Below are positions 17,174 to 25,432 of a DNA stretch of 64,000 bases, piece by piece. Source of the stretch: Acidocella sp. (GTDB lineage: Bacteria > Pseudomonadota > Alphaproteobacteria > Acetobacterales > Acetobacteraceae). Each line of letters opens with the position of its first letter. Within the stretch, counting starts at the first letter, position 1. The translations under genes were made by a program, and so were the position numbers. Below the pieces are notes generated by a model. It saw nothing but the letters and a program-made list of their open reading frames with translations. It did not search any database and had not been told where the DNA came from. The DNA lies in assembly GCA_026224875.1 (NCBI GenBank), contig JAMFRU010000051.1, positions 18,592-82,591 on the forward strand, given 5' to 3'.

Positions 17174-18886
17174 ATGGCCGAAACATATGATGTGATCGTC
17201 GTGGGCTCCGGTGCGGCCGGTATGACCGCGGCCCTGCGCGCGGCCGAGCTTGGCCTGCACGTCCTCATCGTCGAGAAGGCGCATAAATATGGCGGCACCA
17301 CGGCCACCTCTGGCGGTGTCGCCTGGATCGCCAATCATGGCCTCGGCGGCACCAGCGACACGCGCGAAGAGGCCCTGACCTATCTCGACGCGGTGATCCA
17401 GGGCCCGGTCAACCGCGAGCGGCTGGAAGCCTATGTCGATACCGGGCACAACATGCTCAGTTTTTTAGGCAAGCTCGGCATCAACTTCATTCCCATGCCC
17501 TGGCCCGATTATTTTGCCGAACTGCCAGGCTCACGCACCGACCGCTCGCTGGTGCTGCCAATGTGGGATGGCCGCAAACTTGGCAACAAATTTCCGTTGG
17601 TACGCGAACAATTTCCGCGTTTCAAACTCTTCAACCGCTACGCCATGAATCTGGCGGAGACATTCACCATCGCGGCCCGCGCCAAAGGCTGGAAGCGGAT
17701 GCTCGCCGGCGTTATCTCGCGTTATTGGAGGGATCTGGCCACGCGCAAAATCACCAAGCGCGACCGCTGGTTTACCTCGGGCAATGCTGTCATCGGCCCG
17801 TTGCTGGAGCAGCTTTCCGCCAAAAATGTCGAGATCAGGCTTGAGACAAAACTTGAAGAGCTGATCGTCGAGAATGGCAAAGTCGGCGGCGTGCGCGTGA
17901 GCCGTTTCGGCACGCCTTACGAGATTTCGGCGCGCCACGGCGTCGTCATTTGCGCCGGCGGGTTCGAGTGGAATCAGCAGCTGCGTGATCGTTTTTATCC
18001 CGTAAAAACTTCCATCTGGTGGACTAGCACGCCGCAAGGTGCAAACACCGGCGATGCGCTCCTGGCAGCCGAAGCCATAGGTGCTACCACGGAACACACA
18101 GAGGAAGGCTGGTGGGCACCGACGATGATCATGCCCAGCGCCAGTGCCTCGAATTTTGAGGAAGTACACCAGGCCGTGTTTGATGTCGGCCGGCCCTCCA
18201 GCGTCTGCGTCAACCGCAATGGCGACCGGTTTGTGAACGAGAGCTGCAGCTACGATCGTTTCGGTGTCGGAATGGTTGAGGACCAGCAGAAGACCGGCGC
18301 GAATTTGCCATGCTGGCTGGTGTTCGACGCCGTCTTCCGCGCCAAATTCACCGCCGGCGGGTTCCTGCCCTCCGCCATCATGTCCGACAAATCCCTCCCC
18401 GTGGATTGGTGGGATCATTATATTTTCAAATCGGATAACATCGCCGATCTAGCGAAGAAACTGCAGCTTGATCCAGCGAAGTTGGTCGATGTAGTAAAGC
18501 GTATGAACGAATACGCCGCCAAGGGAGAGGACCCGGAGTTTGGCCGCGGCAGCACAATTTATGACCAGGCGTTTGGCGACCCTACCTGCAAACCCAACCC
18601 GGCGCTCGGTCCCATCATCAAAGCGCCCTTCTACGCCATTCCGATTCACCTGGGCGATCTCGGCACCAAAGGCGGCCTCAAGGCCGATGCCAAGGCGCGC
18701 GTACTGGACGGTAATGATCAGCCCATTCCCGGCCTGTTTGCCGCCGGCAATGCTACCGGCAGCCCCTTCGGTCTGAACTATCCAGGCGCAGGCGGCACCA
18801 TCGGCCCAGCCATGGTATTCGCTTTTATCGCCGCCAACGAAATTACCGCCCGCGCCAGCAACCGCGATGTAAGCAGCGCGGCATAA
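17174..18886 (+). CDS. FAD-dependent dehydrogenase, 3-ketosteroid dehydrogenase/fumarate reductase-like
   Basis: A 570-aa flavoprotein with an N-terminal Rossmann dinucleotide-binding motif (YDVIVVGSGAAG) followed by GTTATSGG, and a C-terminal GNATGSPFGLNYPGAGGTIG flavin contact typical of the FAD-binding-2 family that includes 3-ketosteroid delta-1-dehydrogenases and fumarate reductase flavoproteins. I use ATG 17174, preceded by GGGAG, rather than the upstream open frame that overlaps the previous gene. It likely introduces a double bond next to a carbonyl in a cyclic intermediate. It sits 16 bp after the oxidoreductase and 11 bp before an SDR. Confidence 0.9.
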   Translation: MAETYDVIVVGSGAAGMTAALRAAELGLHVLIVEKAHKYGGTTATSGGVAWIANHGLGGTSDTREEALTYLDAVIQGPVNRERLEAYVDTGHNMLSFLGKLGINFIPMPWPDYFAELPGSRTDRSLVLPMWDGRKLGNKFPLVREQFPRFKLFNRYAMNLAETFTIAARAKGWKRMLAGVISRYWRDLATRKITKRDRWFTSGNAVIGPLLEQLSAKNVEIRLETKLEELIVENGKVGGVRVSRFGTPYEISARHGVVICAGGFEWNQQLRDRFYPVKTSIWWTSTPQGANTGDALLAAEAIGATTEHTEEGWWAPTMIMPSASASNFEEVHQAVFDVGRPSSVCVNRNGDRFVNESCSYDRFGVGMVEDQQKTGANLPCWLVFDAVFRAKFTAGGFLPSAIMSDKSLPVDWWDHYIFKSDNIADLAKKLQLDPAKLVDVVKRMNEYAAKGEDPEFGRGSTIYDQAFGDPTCKPNPALGPIIKAPFYAIPIHLGDLGTKGGLKADAKARVLDGNDQPIPGLFAAGNATGSPFGLNYPGAGGTIGPAMVFAFIAANEITARASNRDVSSAA

Positions 18887-18897
18887 AGGAGAATCTC

Positions 18898-19854
18898 GTG
18901 ACCGAAACATTCGACGCCCTCTCGACGGCGGAAGAGGTGCTGGCCGGCATCGATCTGCACGGCAAGCGCATCCTTGTCACCGGTGTGTCCGCTGGCATCG
19001 GCGTAGAAACAGCGCATGCGCTGGCGGTGCGTGGAGCTACCGTTTTTGGTGCGGCACGCGACCTGACCAAAGCCAAAGCCGCCATAGCGCGCGTGCAGGG
19101 CGATACGCCAACCAGCGGCTCCGTCACTTTGGTCGAGCTTGACCTCGCTTCGCTCGCCAGCGTGCGCGCCTGCGCCGGCCAGATGGCGCTGCAGGGTCCA
19201 TTCGATTTGATAGTGGCCAATGCAGGGCTTATGGGCCCGCCCTTGGGCCGCACGGCGGAAGGTTTCGAAACGCAATTCGGCGTCAACCACCTCAGCCATT
19301 TCGTGCTGGTCAACCGCCTCGCCCAGTGCATCCGCCCCGGCGGCCGCGTCGTCGTGCTCGCCTCCTCAGCGCATCACATTGCGGACATCAACCTCGACGA
19401 CCCGAATTTCGAGCATACGGAATACACGCCCTATCTCGGTTACGGCCGCTCCAAAACCGCTAACATCCTGTTTGCGGTCGAGTTCGACCGCCGGCACCGC
19501 GCCCGCGGGATTCGCGCCACCGCAGTACATCCGGGAGGCGTGGAAACCGAATTGGGCCGCTATATGGACCCAGCCACGCGCGAGGCCCAGCGCAAGGCGC
19601 TGGGCGATGCCAGCACCTGGAAATTTGTGCGCAAAAACGCGGCGCAAGGTGCATCAACCTCCGTCTGGGCCGGCGTATACGCACCCGCCGACGAAGTGGG
19701 CGGCCACTATTGCGAAGATTGCCACGTTGGCGAAATATTACCGGGTCCGGCCGCGAGCCCCATGGGCCCAGGTGTGGCTGCGTATGCGATTGACCCTGAG
19801 CGCGCCAAGGCTCTTTGGAAGAAGAGCGAGGAGTTGGTAGGAGAAAGCTTCTAA
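18898..19854 (+). CDS. Short-chain dehydrogenase/reductase (retinol dehydrogenase-like)
   Basis: The third SDR of the cluster, 318 aa, with TGVSAGIG at about residues 24-31, NAGLMGPP, and the catalytic Y-G-R-S-K preceded by a serine in LASSAHH. The length and the NHLSHF segment fit the retinol-dehydrogenase/WW-oxidoreductase-like branch. The start is GTG 18898 with AAAGGAGA upstream. It closes the plus-strand run that began at the amidohydrolase; a three-hairpin repeat follows directly. Confidence 0.92.
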   Translation: MTETFDALSTAEEVLAGIDLHGKRILVTGVSAGIGVETAHALAVRGATVFGAARDLTKAKAAIARVQGDTPTSGSVTLVELDLASLASVRACAGQMALQGPFDLIVANAGLMGPPLGRTAEGFETQFGVNHLSHFVLVNRLAQCIRPGGRVVVLASSAHHIADINLDDPNFEHTEYTPYLGYGRSKTANILFAVEFDRRHRARGIRATAVHPGGVETELGRYMDPATREAQRKALGDASTWKFVRKNAAQGASTSVWAGVYAPADEVGGHYCEDCHVGEILPGPAASPMGPGVAAYAIDPERAKALWKKSEELVGESF

Positions 19855-19855
19855 G

Positions 19856-19976
19856 AAAAAGCAGTTACTTTTTTGTAAAAAAGTAACCAAAAAACTTTTG
19901 GCCCTGTGGGCGTTGGCATGGCCAATGCCCACAGGGCCAAAAGTTTTTTGTGCAGCTTTTTCAAAAAGCTGCTGCT
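19856..19976. repeat. Three-hairpin intergenic repeat, copy 2 (bidirectional terminator-like)
   Basis: It occupies the whole gap between convergent SDR and mmsB-like genes. Stems: 19864-19874/19877-19887, core 24-bp stem 19894-19917/19921-19944 with loop ATG, and 19952-19972. Relative to copy 1, the first stem has a different sequence (GTTAC/GTAAC instead of GTACC/GGTAC) yet stays paired, and the core is GGCCC/GGGCC where copy 1 has a G-T pair. Confidence 0.9.
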
Positions 19977-20860
19977 TAACTTTCGCGAATCGCCTTAATT
20001 ATTCCTGAAAAATCGACCCCGCCCTGCCCCGCGGCAACAAAACTCTGATAGATTTCCGCAGCATGTTTCCCCAGAGCGGTGCTGGCTCCGGCGGAAGCCG
20101 CGGCTTCCTGGCTCAGTAACAAATCCTTCAGCATCAACGCCGCGGCAAAGCCGGGTTTGTAGTCGTTGTTAGCCGGGCTGGTGGGTACTGGCCCCGGCAC
20201 CGGGCAGTAGGTGGTCAACGACCAGCATTGGCCCGAGGCAGTGGAGGCGACATCGTACAACGCCTGGTGCGACAGCCCTACTTTTTCGGCCAGCACAAAC
20301 GCCTCGCCCACCGCGATCATCGAAATACCGAGGATCATGTTGTTGCAGATTTTCGCTGCCTGTCCTGCGCCGGCGTCACCGCAATGCACGATCTTTTTGC
20401 CCATCAGTTCCAGCACAGGTTTTGCACGCGCAAAATCGCTAGCGGCACCACCGGCCATGAAGGTAAGCGTACCGGCAGATGCCCCGCCGACACCACCGGA
20501 CACCGGCGCATCGAGGTTCAGCATGCCCGCCGCCACCGCCAGCGCATTCGCCGCCCGGGCACTGTCGATATCGATGGTGGAGCTGTCGATAAACAGCGTA
20601 CCCGCTGACGCCGCCTGCAGAATCCCGCTGCCATAAAGCTCCAGCACCAATTTTCCGTTGGGCAGCATCGAAATCACGATCGACGCGCCCTTCACCGCCT
20701 CAACAGCGGTAGCAACAACCGTAATCCCAGCCTTCGCCGCGGCCTCATTGGCCGCCGGCACAACGTCAAACCCCTGCACTTTGTGCCCGGCCTTGGCGAG
20801 GTTAGTTGCCATCGGCAGCCCCATATTGCCCAGCCCGATAAACCCGATCGTTTCAGTCAT
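19976..20860 (-). CDS. mmsB: 3-hydroxyisobutyrate dehydrogenase family protein
   Basis: A 294-aa NAD-dependent beta-hydroxyacid dehydrogenase: N-terminal Rossmann motif GFIGLGNMGLPMATNL, the family signature DAPVSGGVGGA near residue 118, and GQAAKICNNM with the catalytic lysine. In valine catabolism this enzyme oxidises 3-hydroxyisobutyrate to methylmalonate semialdehyde. The adjacent acyl-CoA dehydrogenase gene, 11 bp upstream, supports this pathway, although other 3-hydroxyacids are handled by close relatives. No methylmalonate-semialdehyde dehydrogenase is seen nearby. Confidence 0.9.
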   Translation of the reverse strand: MTETIGFIGLGNMGLPMATNLAKAGHKVQGFDVVPAANEAAAKAGITVVATAVEAVKGASIVISMLPNGKLVLELYGSGILQAASAGTLFIDSSTIDIDSARAANALAVAAGMLNLDAPVSGGVGGASAGTLTFMAGGAASDFARAKPVLELMGKKIVHCGDAGAGQAAKICNNMILGISMIAVGEAFVLAEKVGLSHQALYDVASTASGQCWSLTTYCPVPGPVPTSPANNDYKPGFAAALMLKDLLLSQEAAASAGASTALGKHAAEIYQSFVAAGQGGVDFSGIIKAIRES

Positions 20861-20871
20861 AACAGCCCCCT

Positions 20872-22023
20872 TTATTGCGGCGCCAGCAGGCCGCGCGCGA
20901 TGATGACGCGCATGATTTCGTTGGTACCTTCAAGGATCTGATGCACACGCAAATCGCGCACGATCTTCTCGATCCCGTAATCAGATAAATAACCATAACC
21001 ACCCAGTAATTGCAGCGCCTGGTTGGCAATCTCGAACCCGGTATCGGTCACAAAGCGTTTGGCCATGGCACAGAGTTTCGTGGCATCCGGCGCCTTGTCA
21101 TCCAGTGCACAGGCCGCGCGCCACAGCAGCAGCCTTGCTGCTTCCAACTCCGTTGCCATATCCGCCACGCGGAATTGCAGCGCCTGAAACTGGCCGATGT
21201 TTTTGCCGAACGCCTTGCGCTCTCCCAAATAGGCAATGGCCTTATCGAGCGCGCTCTGCGCCCCGCCCAGCGAGGCCGCGGCGATGTTGATCCGCCCGCC
21301 ATCCAGCCCGGCCATGGCGATTTTGAAGCCGATGCCCTCGGGTCCAAGCCTGTTCGCCACCGGCACGCGCACATCTTCCATAATCACCTGGCGCGTCGGC
21401 TGGGCGTTCCAGCCCATTTTGTATTCGTTGGCGCCGAAGGAGACGCCCGGCATGTCCTTCTCGATGATCAGGGTCGAAATCCCTTTCGCCCCCTCCTCGC
21501 CGGTGCGTACCATCACGGCATAAATCTCGGCCACGCCGGCGCCCGAGATAAATTGTTTTACACCGTTAACCATATAATGGTCGCCATCCAGCACCGCCTT
21601 CGTGCGCAGTGCCGCCGCATCGGAGCCGGCGGATGGCTCCGTTAAACAATAACTGGCGAAATGCTCCATGCTGCAAAGCGCCGGTAGATATCTGGCCCTC
21701 TGCTCATCATTGCCATAACGGTCGATCATACCCGCAACCATGTTGTGGATCGAAATATACGCGGCAATCGTCGGGCAGCCCGTGGCCAAAGCCTCGATGA
21801 TCAGCGCCGCATCGAGCCGCGACAGGCCCGAACCGCCCAACGCCTCATCGACATAAATACCGCCCATGCCCAAGGCCGCGGCGGTGCGCATTGTCTCCAG
21901 CGGAAAATGCTTCGTCCTGTCCCATTCCACCGCGAAGGGCGCCAGATGCTCATCGGCAAAGCCACGCGCCATATCGCGTATGGCCTCCTGCTCCTCGCCC
22001 AATGCAAAACACAGGCCGCTCAT
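20872..22023 (-). CDS. Acyl-CoA dehydrogenase (isobutyryl-CoA dehydrogenase-like)
   Basis: A 383-aa flavoprotein of the acyl-CoA dehydrogenase family: YCLTEPSAGSDAAAL in the middle domain, and a C-terminal QLLGGYGYLSDYGIEKIVRD plus QILEGTNEIMRVIIAR, both family signatures. The pairing with a 3-hydroxyisobutyrate dehydrogenase makes isobutyryl-CoA the likeliest substrate, which is inference from context. The start is taken at ATG 22023, preceded by GGGGAG; the open frame runs 16 codons further upstream without a ribosome site. Confidence 0.92.
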   Translation of the reverse strand: MSGLCFALGEEQEAIRDMARGFADEHLAPFAVEWDRTKHFPLETMRTAAALGMGGIYVDEALGGSGLSRLDAALIIEALATGCPTIAAYISIHNMVAGMIDRYGNDEQRARYLPALCSMEHFASYCLTEPSAGSDAAALRTKAVLDGDHYMVNGVKQFISGAGVAEIYAVMVRTGEEGAKGISTLIIEKDMPGVSFGANEYKMGWNAQPTRQVIMEDVRVPVANRLGPEGIGFKIAMAGLDGGRINIAAASLGGAQSALDKAIAYLGERKAFGKNIGQFQALQFRVADMATELEAARLLLWRAACALDDKAPDATKLCAMAKRFVTDTGFEIANQALQLLGGYGYLSDYGIEKIVRDLRVHQILEGTNEIMRVIIARGLLAPQ

Positions 22024-22123
22024 CCACCGCTCCCCAATATTCTTGGCGCCACCATAGGCTTCAACAAACACGCACGCCTATGGTGGATTTTCGCGCCTCC
22101 AATGTGTGTTAATTCACATATGC

Positions 22124-22987
22124 TTAACGGCGATCCAAGAACTCCAATATCATCGGCGCCAGCAACGGCCAGCGTTCGAACCGCCCGCGGCCGGGCGCAT
22201 TCGGAATCATCCCGCAATTGTTCCATTCCTGGTCGGGCCAAGGCGGCTCCACCAGCTGCGCATTGGGCAACAGTGCCGCCACCTGCTCACTCGCCTCGCG
22301 TGTGTGAGAAAGGTCGCTCTTGCCGCTGCGCAGCACAATCGCTGGCATGGTCAACCGGGCAAACTGCTCCGCCGAAATTCCCGGCACGGGCGATACGCGC
22401 GAATAGGCATAGCCCTCGGCCCAGAGCTGCATTTTGGCGATGAACGCATCCGCGTCCCATTTCAGTATAAGCTCGCGGTTGCGCGGATTACGGGCAATCT
22501 GGTCGGCAAAACCGGGCAGTGCCGCCACCGCCGCCATGCCGCCCTTGGTCGCCGCCGCGGCTGCATCGGCGCAATAATAAGTCGCGAGCTGTGCCAGCGA
22601 AATCGCGCCGCCGCTGACCCACCAGATGAATATTTTACTCACATACTTCGGCATCCGCGCCGCCGCCAGCAGCGAGATTCGCGAGCCGGCCGAACCGCCC
22701 ACCAAAGCGAACCGCTCCAACCCAAGTGCTGCGGTCAGCCCCACCAGCGTGTCCGCATGCAAAACCGATTCGCTTGCACCATCGAAACTGATATCGGACG
22801 CACCGCAATTAGGCCGGTCCCACGACAATACGCGGTAACCACCCTGCACCAGCTCGGCCGCCAGCTGCGGCAGGCCGGGTGTGTCGCGCGGGTAGCGCCC
22901 GCCTGGCGTCAGAATAACCAGCGGCGCATCCGCCGCCCCGAAAAATGCGTAATCGATCTCGATACCGCCGACATCCTGCTTCGCCAT
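22124..22987 (-). CDS. Alpha/beta hydrolase
   Basis: A 287-aa alpha/beta-hydrolase-fold protein with a nucleophile elbow G-G-S-A-G (LVGGSAGSRI), an early oxyanion region LVILTPGGRYPRDTPG, and a C-terminal histidine-containing loop. The start is ATG 22987 because GGGGAG precedes it at normal spacing; the frame extends 12 codons upstream. It is 100 bp upstream of the acyl-CoA dehydrogenase start on the same strand and divergent from the IclR gene. Esterase, lactonase or thioesterase roles are all possible. Confidence 0.88.
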   Translation of the reverse strand: MAKQDVGGIEIDYAFFGAADAPLVILTPGGRYPRDTPGLPQLAAELVQGGYRVLSWDRPNCGASDISFDGASESVLHADTLVGLTAALGLERFALVGGSAGSRISLLAAARMPKYVSKIFIWWVSGGAISLAQLATYYCADAAAAATKGGMAAVAALPGFADQIARNPRNRELILKWDADAFIAKMQLWAEGYAYSRVSPVPGISAEQFARLTMPAIVLRSGKSDLSHTREASEQVAALLPNAQLVEPPWPDQEWNNCGMIPNAPGRGRFERWPLLAPMILEFLDRR

Positions 22988-23138
22988 TTCGCTCCCCATT
23001 TCTTCATCGCAGCGCCGCTTCAACGCGGCTTCATAACCCTTCCGGCAACTCTATGACATGACTGTAGGCGAAAACACCCGCCGCAAATATTGCCGCCAGA
23101 ACCCCTGCCCCGCAAAACTTGCAATGTTTTTTGTTTTG

Positions 23139-23177
23139 GTTACATAGTAACATACAAAGTCGAATAGTAACACGTTA
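23139..23177. promoter_or_regulatory. Palindromic operator-like sites upstream of the IclR gene
   Basis: A perfect inverted repeat GTTAC-ATA-GTAAC lies at 23139-23151, and a related TAAC/GTTA arrangement at 23168-23177. Both are AT-rich and sit in the divergent gap between the hydrolase and the regulator. They are plausible binding sites for the IclR protein encoded next door. Confidence 0.45.
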
Positions 23178-23204
23178 AGGCAACACTATTAAGGACGGAG
23201 CCCA

Positions 23205-23963
23205 ATGGCGGTCAAGCGTAGTCTCAGTGCCGGGCGCATGCTGTCGGTGTTCGAACTCGTGGCGCAGCTCCAACCCATCGGGGTGAGCGCGCTGGCCCGC
23301 GAGTTGGTCGCGGATAAATCCGCCGTGCAGCGCGACATTATGACCCTGGCCGATGCCGGCTGGATCCGCCTGGTACCGGGCCTGCGCGGGCAATGGGAGC
23401 TTACACTGCATGCGCTCTCTTTGGCCCGCCCGCCGCACAGCAGCCACAGCCTGCGCCACCGCCTGCGCCCCATGCTGGAGCGGCTGCACGAGAGCAGCGG
23501 CGAGACCGTGTACTTAACCCTGCCGTATCAAAAACATTTCATCGTGGTAGATGCGCTGGAGAGCCAGCACATGCTGCGCGTGGTACCTTCCATCGGCATG
23601 AGCGTGCCGCTGCAGGGGAGTGCCACGGCGCGCGCCTATCTCGCGTTTTTGCCCGCCGCGCCAGCGGAGGCTTTGCTCGGCGGGCCGCCCTCCGCCGCCA
23701 TGCTGGAGGATTTCGCCCTCACCCGCGAGCGCGGCTATGCGGTAAACGATGGCGATATCCTGCCCGGCTCGGTCGCCATCGCCGCCCCGGTGCTCACCGG
23801 CCCGCATCAGCCCGTCGGCGCGCTGGTGCTGGTCGGGCCGCATGAGCGCATTCCGCCGGCACGCCAGCGCGAAATCGGCATGGCATTGCGCGAGGCAGGA
23901 CGCGGCACAATGGAAGCCTGGCCAGGCGAACACGCGCCGCGCCCGGGTGTGCTGGTGGGGTAA
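23205..23963 (+). CDS. IclR family transcriptional regulator
   Basis: A 252-aa protein with an N-terminal winged helix-turn-helix (MLSVFELVAQLQPIGVSALARELV, then DKSAVQRDIMTLADAGWI) and a C-terminal IclR effector-binding domain (GMSVPLQGSATARAYLAFL, and ALVLVGPHERIP near the end). IclR proteins bind small carboxylic acids and often control a divergent catabolic operon, here the valine-type genes. A GGACGGAG segment lies upstream of ATG 23205. Confidence 0.92.
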   Translation: MAVKRSLSAGRMLSVFELVAQLQPIGVSALARELVADKSAVQRDIMTLADAGWIRLVPGLRGQWELTLHALSLARPPHSSHSLRHRLRPMLERLHESSGETVYLTLPYQKHFIVVDALESQHMLRVVPSIGMSVPLQGSATARAYLAFLPAAPAEALLGGPPSAAMLEDFALTRERGYAVNDGDILPGSVAIAAPVLTGPHQPVGALVLVGPHERIPPARQREIGMALREAGRGTMEAWPGEHAPRPGVLVG

Positions 23964-23975
23964 ATCCCGGCCCGT

Positions 23976-24596
23976 TCAACCCTTGCGTGTTTTCTTAACC
24001 ACGCCTTCGAAATGCGGCGCATCCGCCAAAGTGGGTGTCACGACCAGCCGGTCCAGAATATCCGCCATCTTGTCGATGCCGACGGATTCGCTTTGTTCCA
24101 GCCACCAGGCCAAAATTTCGAGAGTGGAGGCAACCGCGAACGCCACCCGCAGATCGCCTGGCAGCCAGGATTCAAACTGCCCCTGCTCAGCCGCCAGCTG
24201 GCGCATCTGGCGCACAAATTCCGATTTCACCGTGCCGGCCGCACCGCCGGTCAACAGCGCCGACCAGATTTTCCGGTGCTCCCATACATAAACGAACAAT
24301 GCACGCGAGGTGGAGCGCGTATCGGCGCTATGCAGCATCGGCAAAGTCACCGCCGTCAGCCCGGAAATCTGATCCGCGGCGAGATCGTTCAGCAACGCCT
24401 CCTTGCTCGGGAAATGCCGGAAAAACGTTGCGTATCCGATTTTCGCTCTACCGGTGATTTCGCGAATGGTCACCTGTTCAAAAGGTTTTTCCTCCAGCAG
24501 ACTTACCAGCGTGGCACGCAACGCCGCGCGTGAACGTACCGCTCTTGCATCGCCCGGCTCCTGCCCAATCTGCGCGTCCTGATCCGCCAAGCCCAA
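23976..24596 (-). CDS. TetR family transcriptional regulator
   Basis: A 206-aa protein whose N-terminal half is a TetR DNA-binding domain: EKPFEQVTIREITGRAKIGY followed by ATFFRHFPSKEALLNDLAAD. The C-terminal ligand domain is not one I can assign. The start is uncertain: the frame opens with TTG at 24596 after a short AAGGA and passes a second TTG two codons later, without a good ATG. It is convergent with the IclR gene. No obvious target gene lies beside it. Confidence 0.88.
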   Translation of the reverse strand: MGLADQDAQIGQEPGDARAVRSRAALRATLVSLLEEKPFEQVTIREITGRAKIGYATFFRHFPSKEALLNDLAADQISGLTAVTLPMLHSADTRSTSRALFVYVWEHRKIWSALLTGGAAGTVKSEFVRQMRQLAAEQGQFESWLPGDLRVAFAVASTLEILAWWLEQSESVGIDKMADILDRLVVTPTLADAPHFEGVVKKTRKG

Positions 24597-24669
24597 ATCC
24601 TTGCTATTCCATCAATGTCATTAGCCGTGATGGGCGCTGATTCCAAGCATTTGGCGGCAATTATCCTCT

Positions 24670-24738
24670 ACGCGCCGCGTCAATCTTCCCAGACGCGCCG
24701 CGTCAATCTTCCCAGACGCGCCGCGTCAATCTTCCCAG
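24670..24738. repeat. Three perfect 23-bp tandem repeats
   Basis: The unit begins ACGCGCCGCGTCAATC and is repeated three times without mismatch at 24670-24692, 24693-24715 and 24716-24738, in the gap between two minus-strand TetR genes. There are no spacers, so this is not a CRISPR array. The unit contains the short palindrome ACGCG-CCGCGT (imperfect). It is a candidate variable-number repeat or a multi-site operator. Confidence 0.85.
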
Positions 24739-24746
24739 CTACAATC

Positions 24747-25322
24747 TTACATGGTTGCGAGTGCCAAAGCCGCCTCCACGCCGCTTTCCAGCATTTTCAC
24801 CGAGAGTACCGGGTCCGTCACCGCGCGGGCCATCTGCAATGTACCAAGCATGGTGCCAAAAATACCGATGGCACGGCGCGAACGCACCTCCTCCGGCATA
24901 TCCACCGGCAACGCTGCCTCAAACTGCGCCAGCAGCTCCTTCAGCCGCCCGGTAAAAGCGCTACGGGTTTCTGGCTCGTGCCTGGCGATCTCGGCAATCA
25001 ATGCCGCGGCGGCACAACCCAGCTCCGGCGTGTCGCGATGCACGGGCCGCAAATACGAACGCACCAGCGCCTCCAGGCTTTCACCCTTTTCCAGCAGCAC
25101 GGCGCGGCGTTCCCGGCTCTGGTCCGAGGCTTCCTCCAGCGCGGCGCGCACCAGCTCCTCCTTGGAGGCAAAATGCGCATAGAACCCGCCGTGCGTTAAG
25201 CCCGCATCGGCCATCAACCCGGCAATGCCGACCGCCTCCACCCCTTCCTTGCGGAAGCGCCGGGCGGCCGTCTCCACAATACGGCGGCGGGTCTGCTCCT
25301 TATGGCCTTTGTCGAAACGCAT
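24747..25322 (-). CDS. TetR/AcrR family transcriptional regulator
   Basis: A 191-aa TetR protein with the DNA-binding domain RRRIVETAARRFRKEGVEAV ... LMADAGLTHGGFYAHFASKEEL at residues about 10-55. I take ATG 25322, preceded by GGGGGAGAT; the frame is open for 17 more codons but runs into the operator region. It is divergent from the SDR-EmrA-EmrB operon with a 110-bp gap carrying repeat operator-like sites, so it very probably represses that efflux operon and itself. Confidence 0.93.
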   Translation of the reverse strand: MRFDKGHKEQTRRRIVETAARRFRKEGVEAVGIAGLMADAGLTHGGFYAHFASKEELVRAALEEASDQSRERRAVLLEKGESLEALVRSYLRPVHRDTPELGCAAAALIAEIARHEPETRSAFTGRLKELLAQFEAALPVDMPEEVRSRRAIGIFGTMLGTLQMARAVTDPVLSVKMLESGVEAALALATM

Positions 25323-25359
25323 GGCTGCTATCTCCCCCGGAATAGGAAACCGAAATAAA

Positions 25360-25392
25360 ATGATGATTGACATATAATATGATGATCGTCAT
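25360..25392. promoter_or_regulatory. Tandem TetR operator-like half-palindromes in divergent promoter
   Basis: Two 14-bp sites, ATGATGATTGACAT (25360-25373) and ATGATGATCGTCAT (25379-25392), are spaced 19 bp start to start. The second is a near-perfect palindrome. The first overlaps a TTGACA-like promoter element. They lie between the TetR gene and the operon it probably controls. Confidence 0.6.
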
Positions 25393-25432
25393 TTTATAGC
25401 CCGTCGTCACCCCAAACGCAAGGATATCTCTC

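Noticed and set aside
24670..24738. Possible CRISPR array
   Set aside because: The three 23-bp units are contiguous without spacers and no cas gene is near, so this is a plain tandem repeat.
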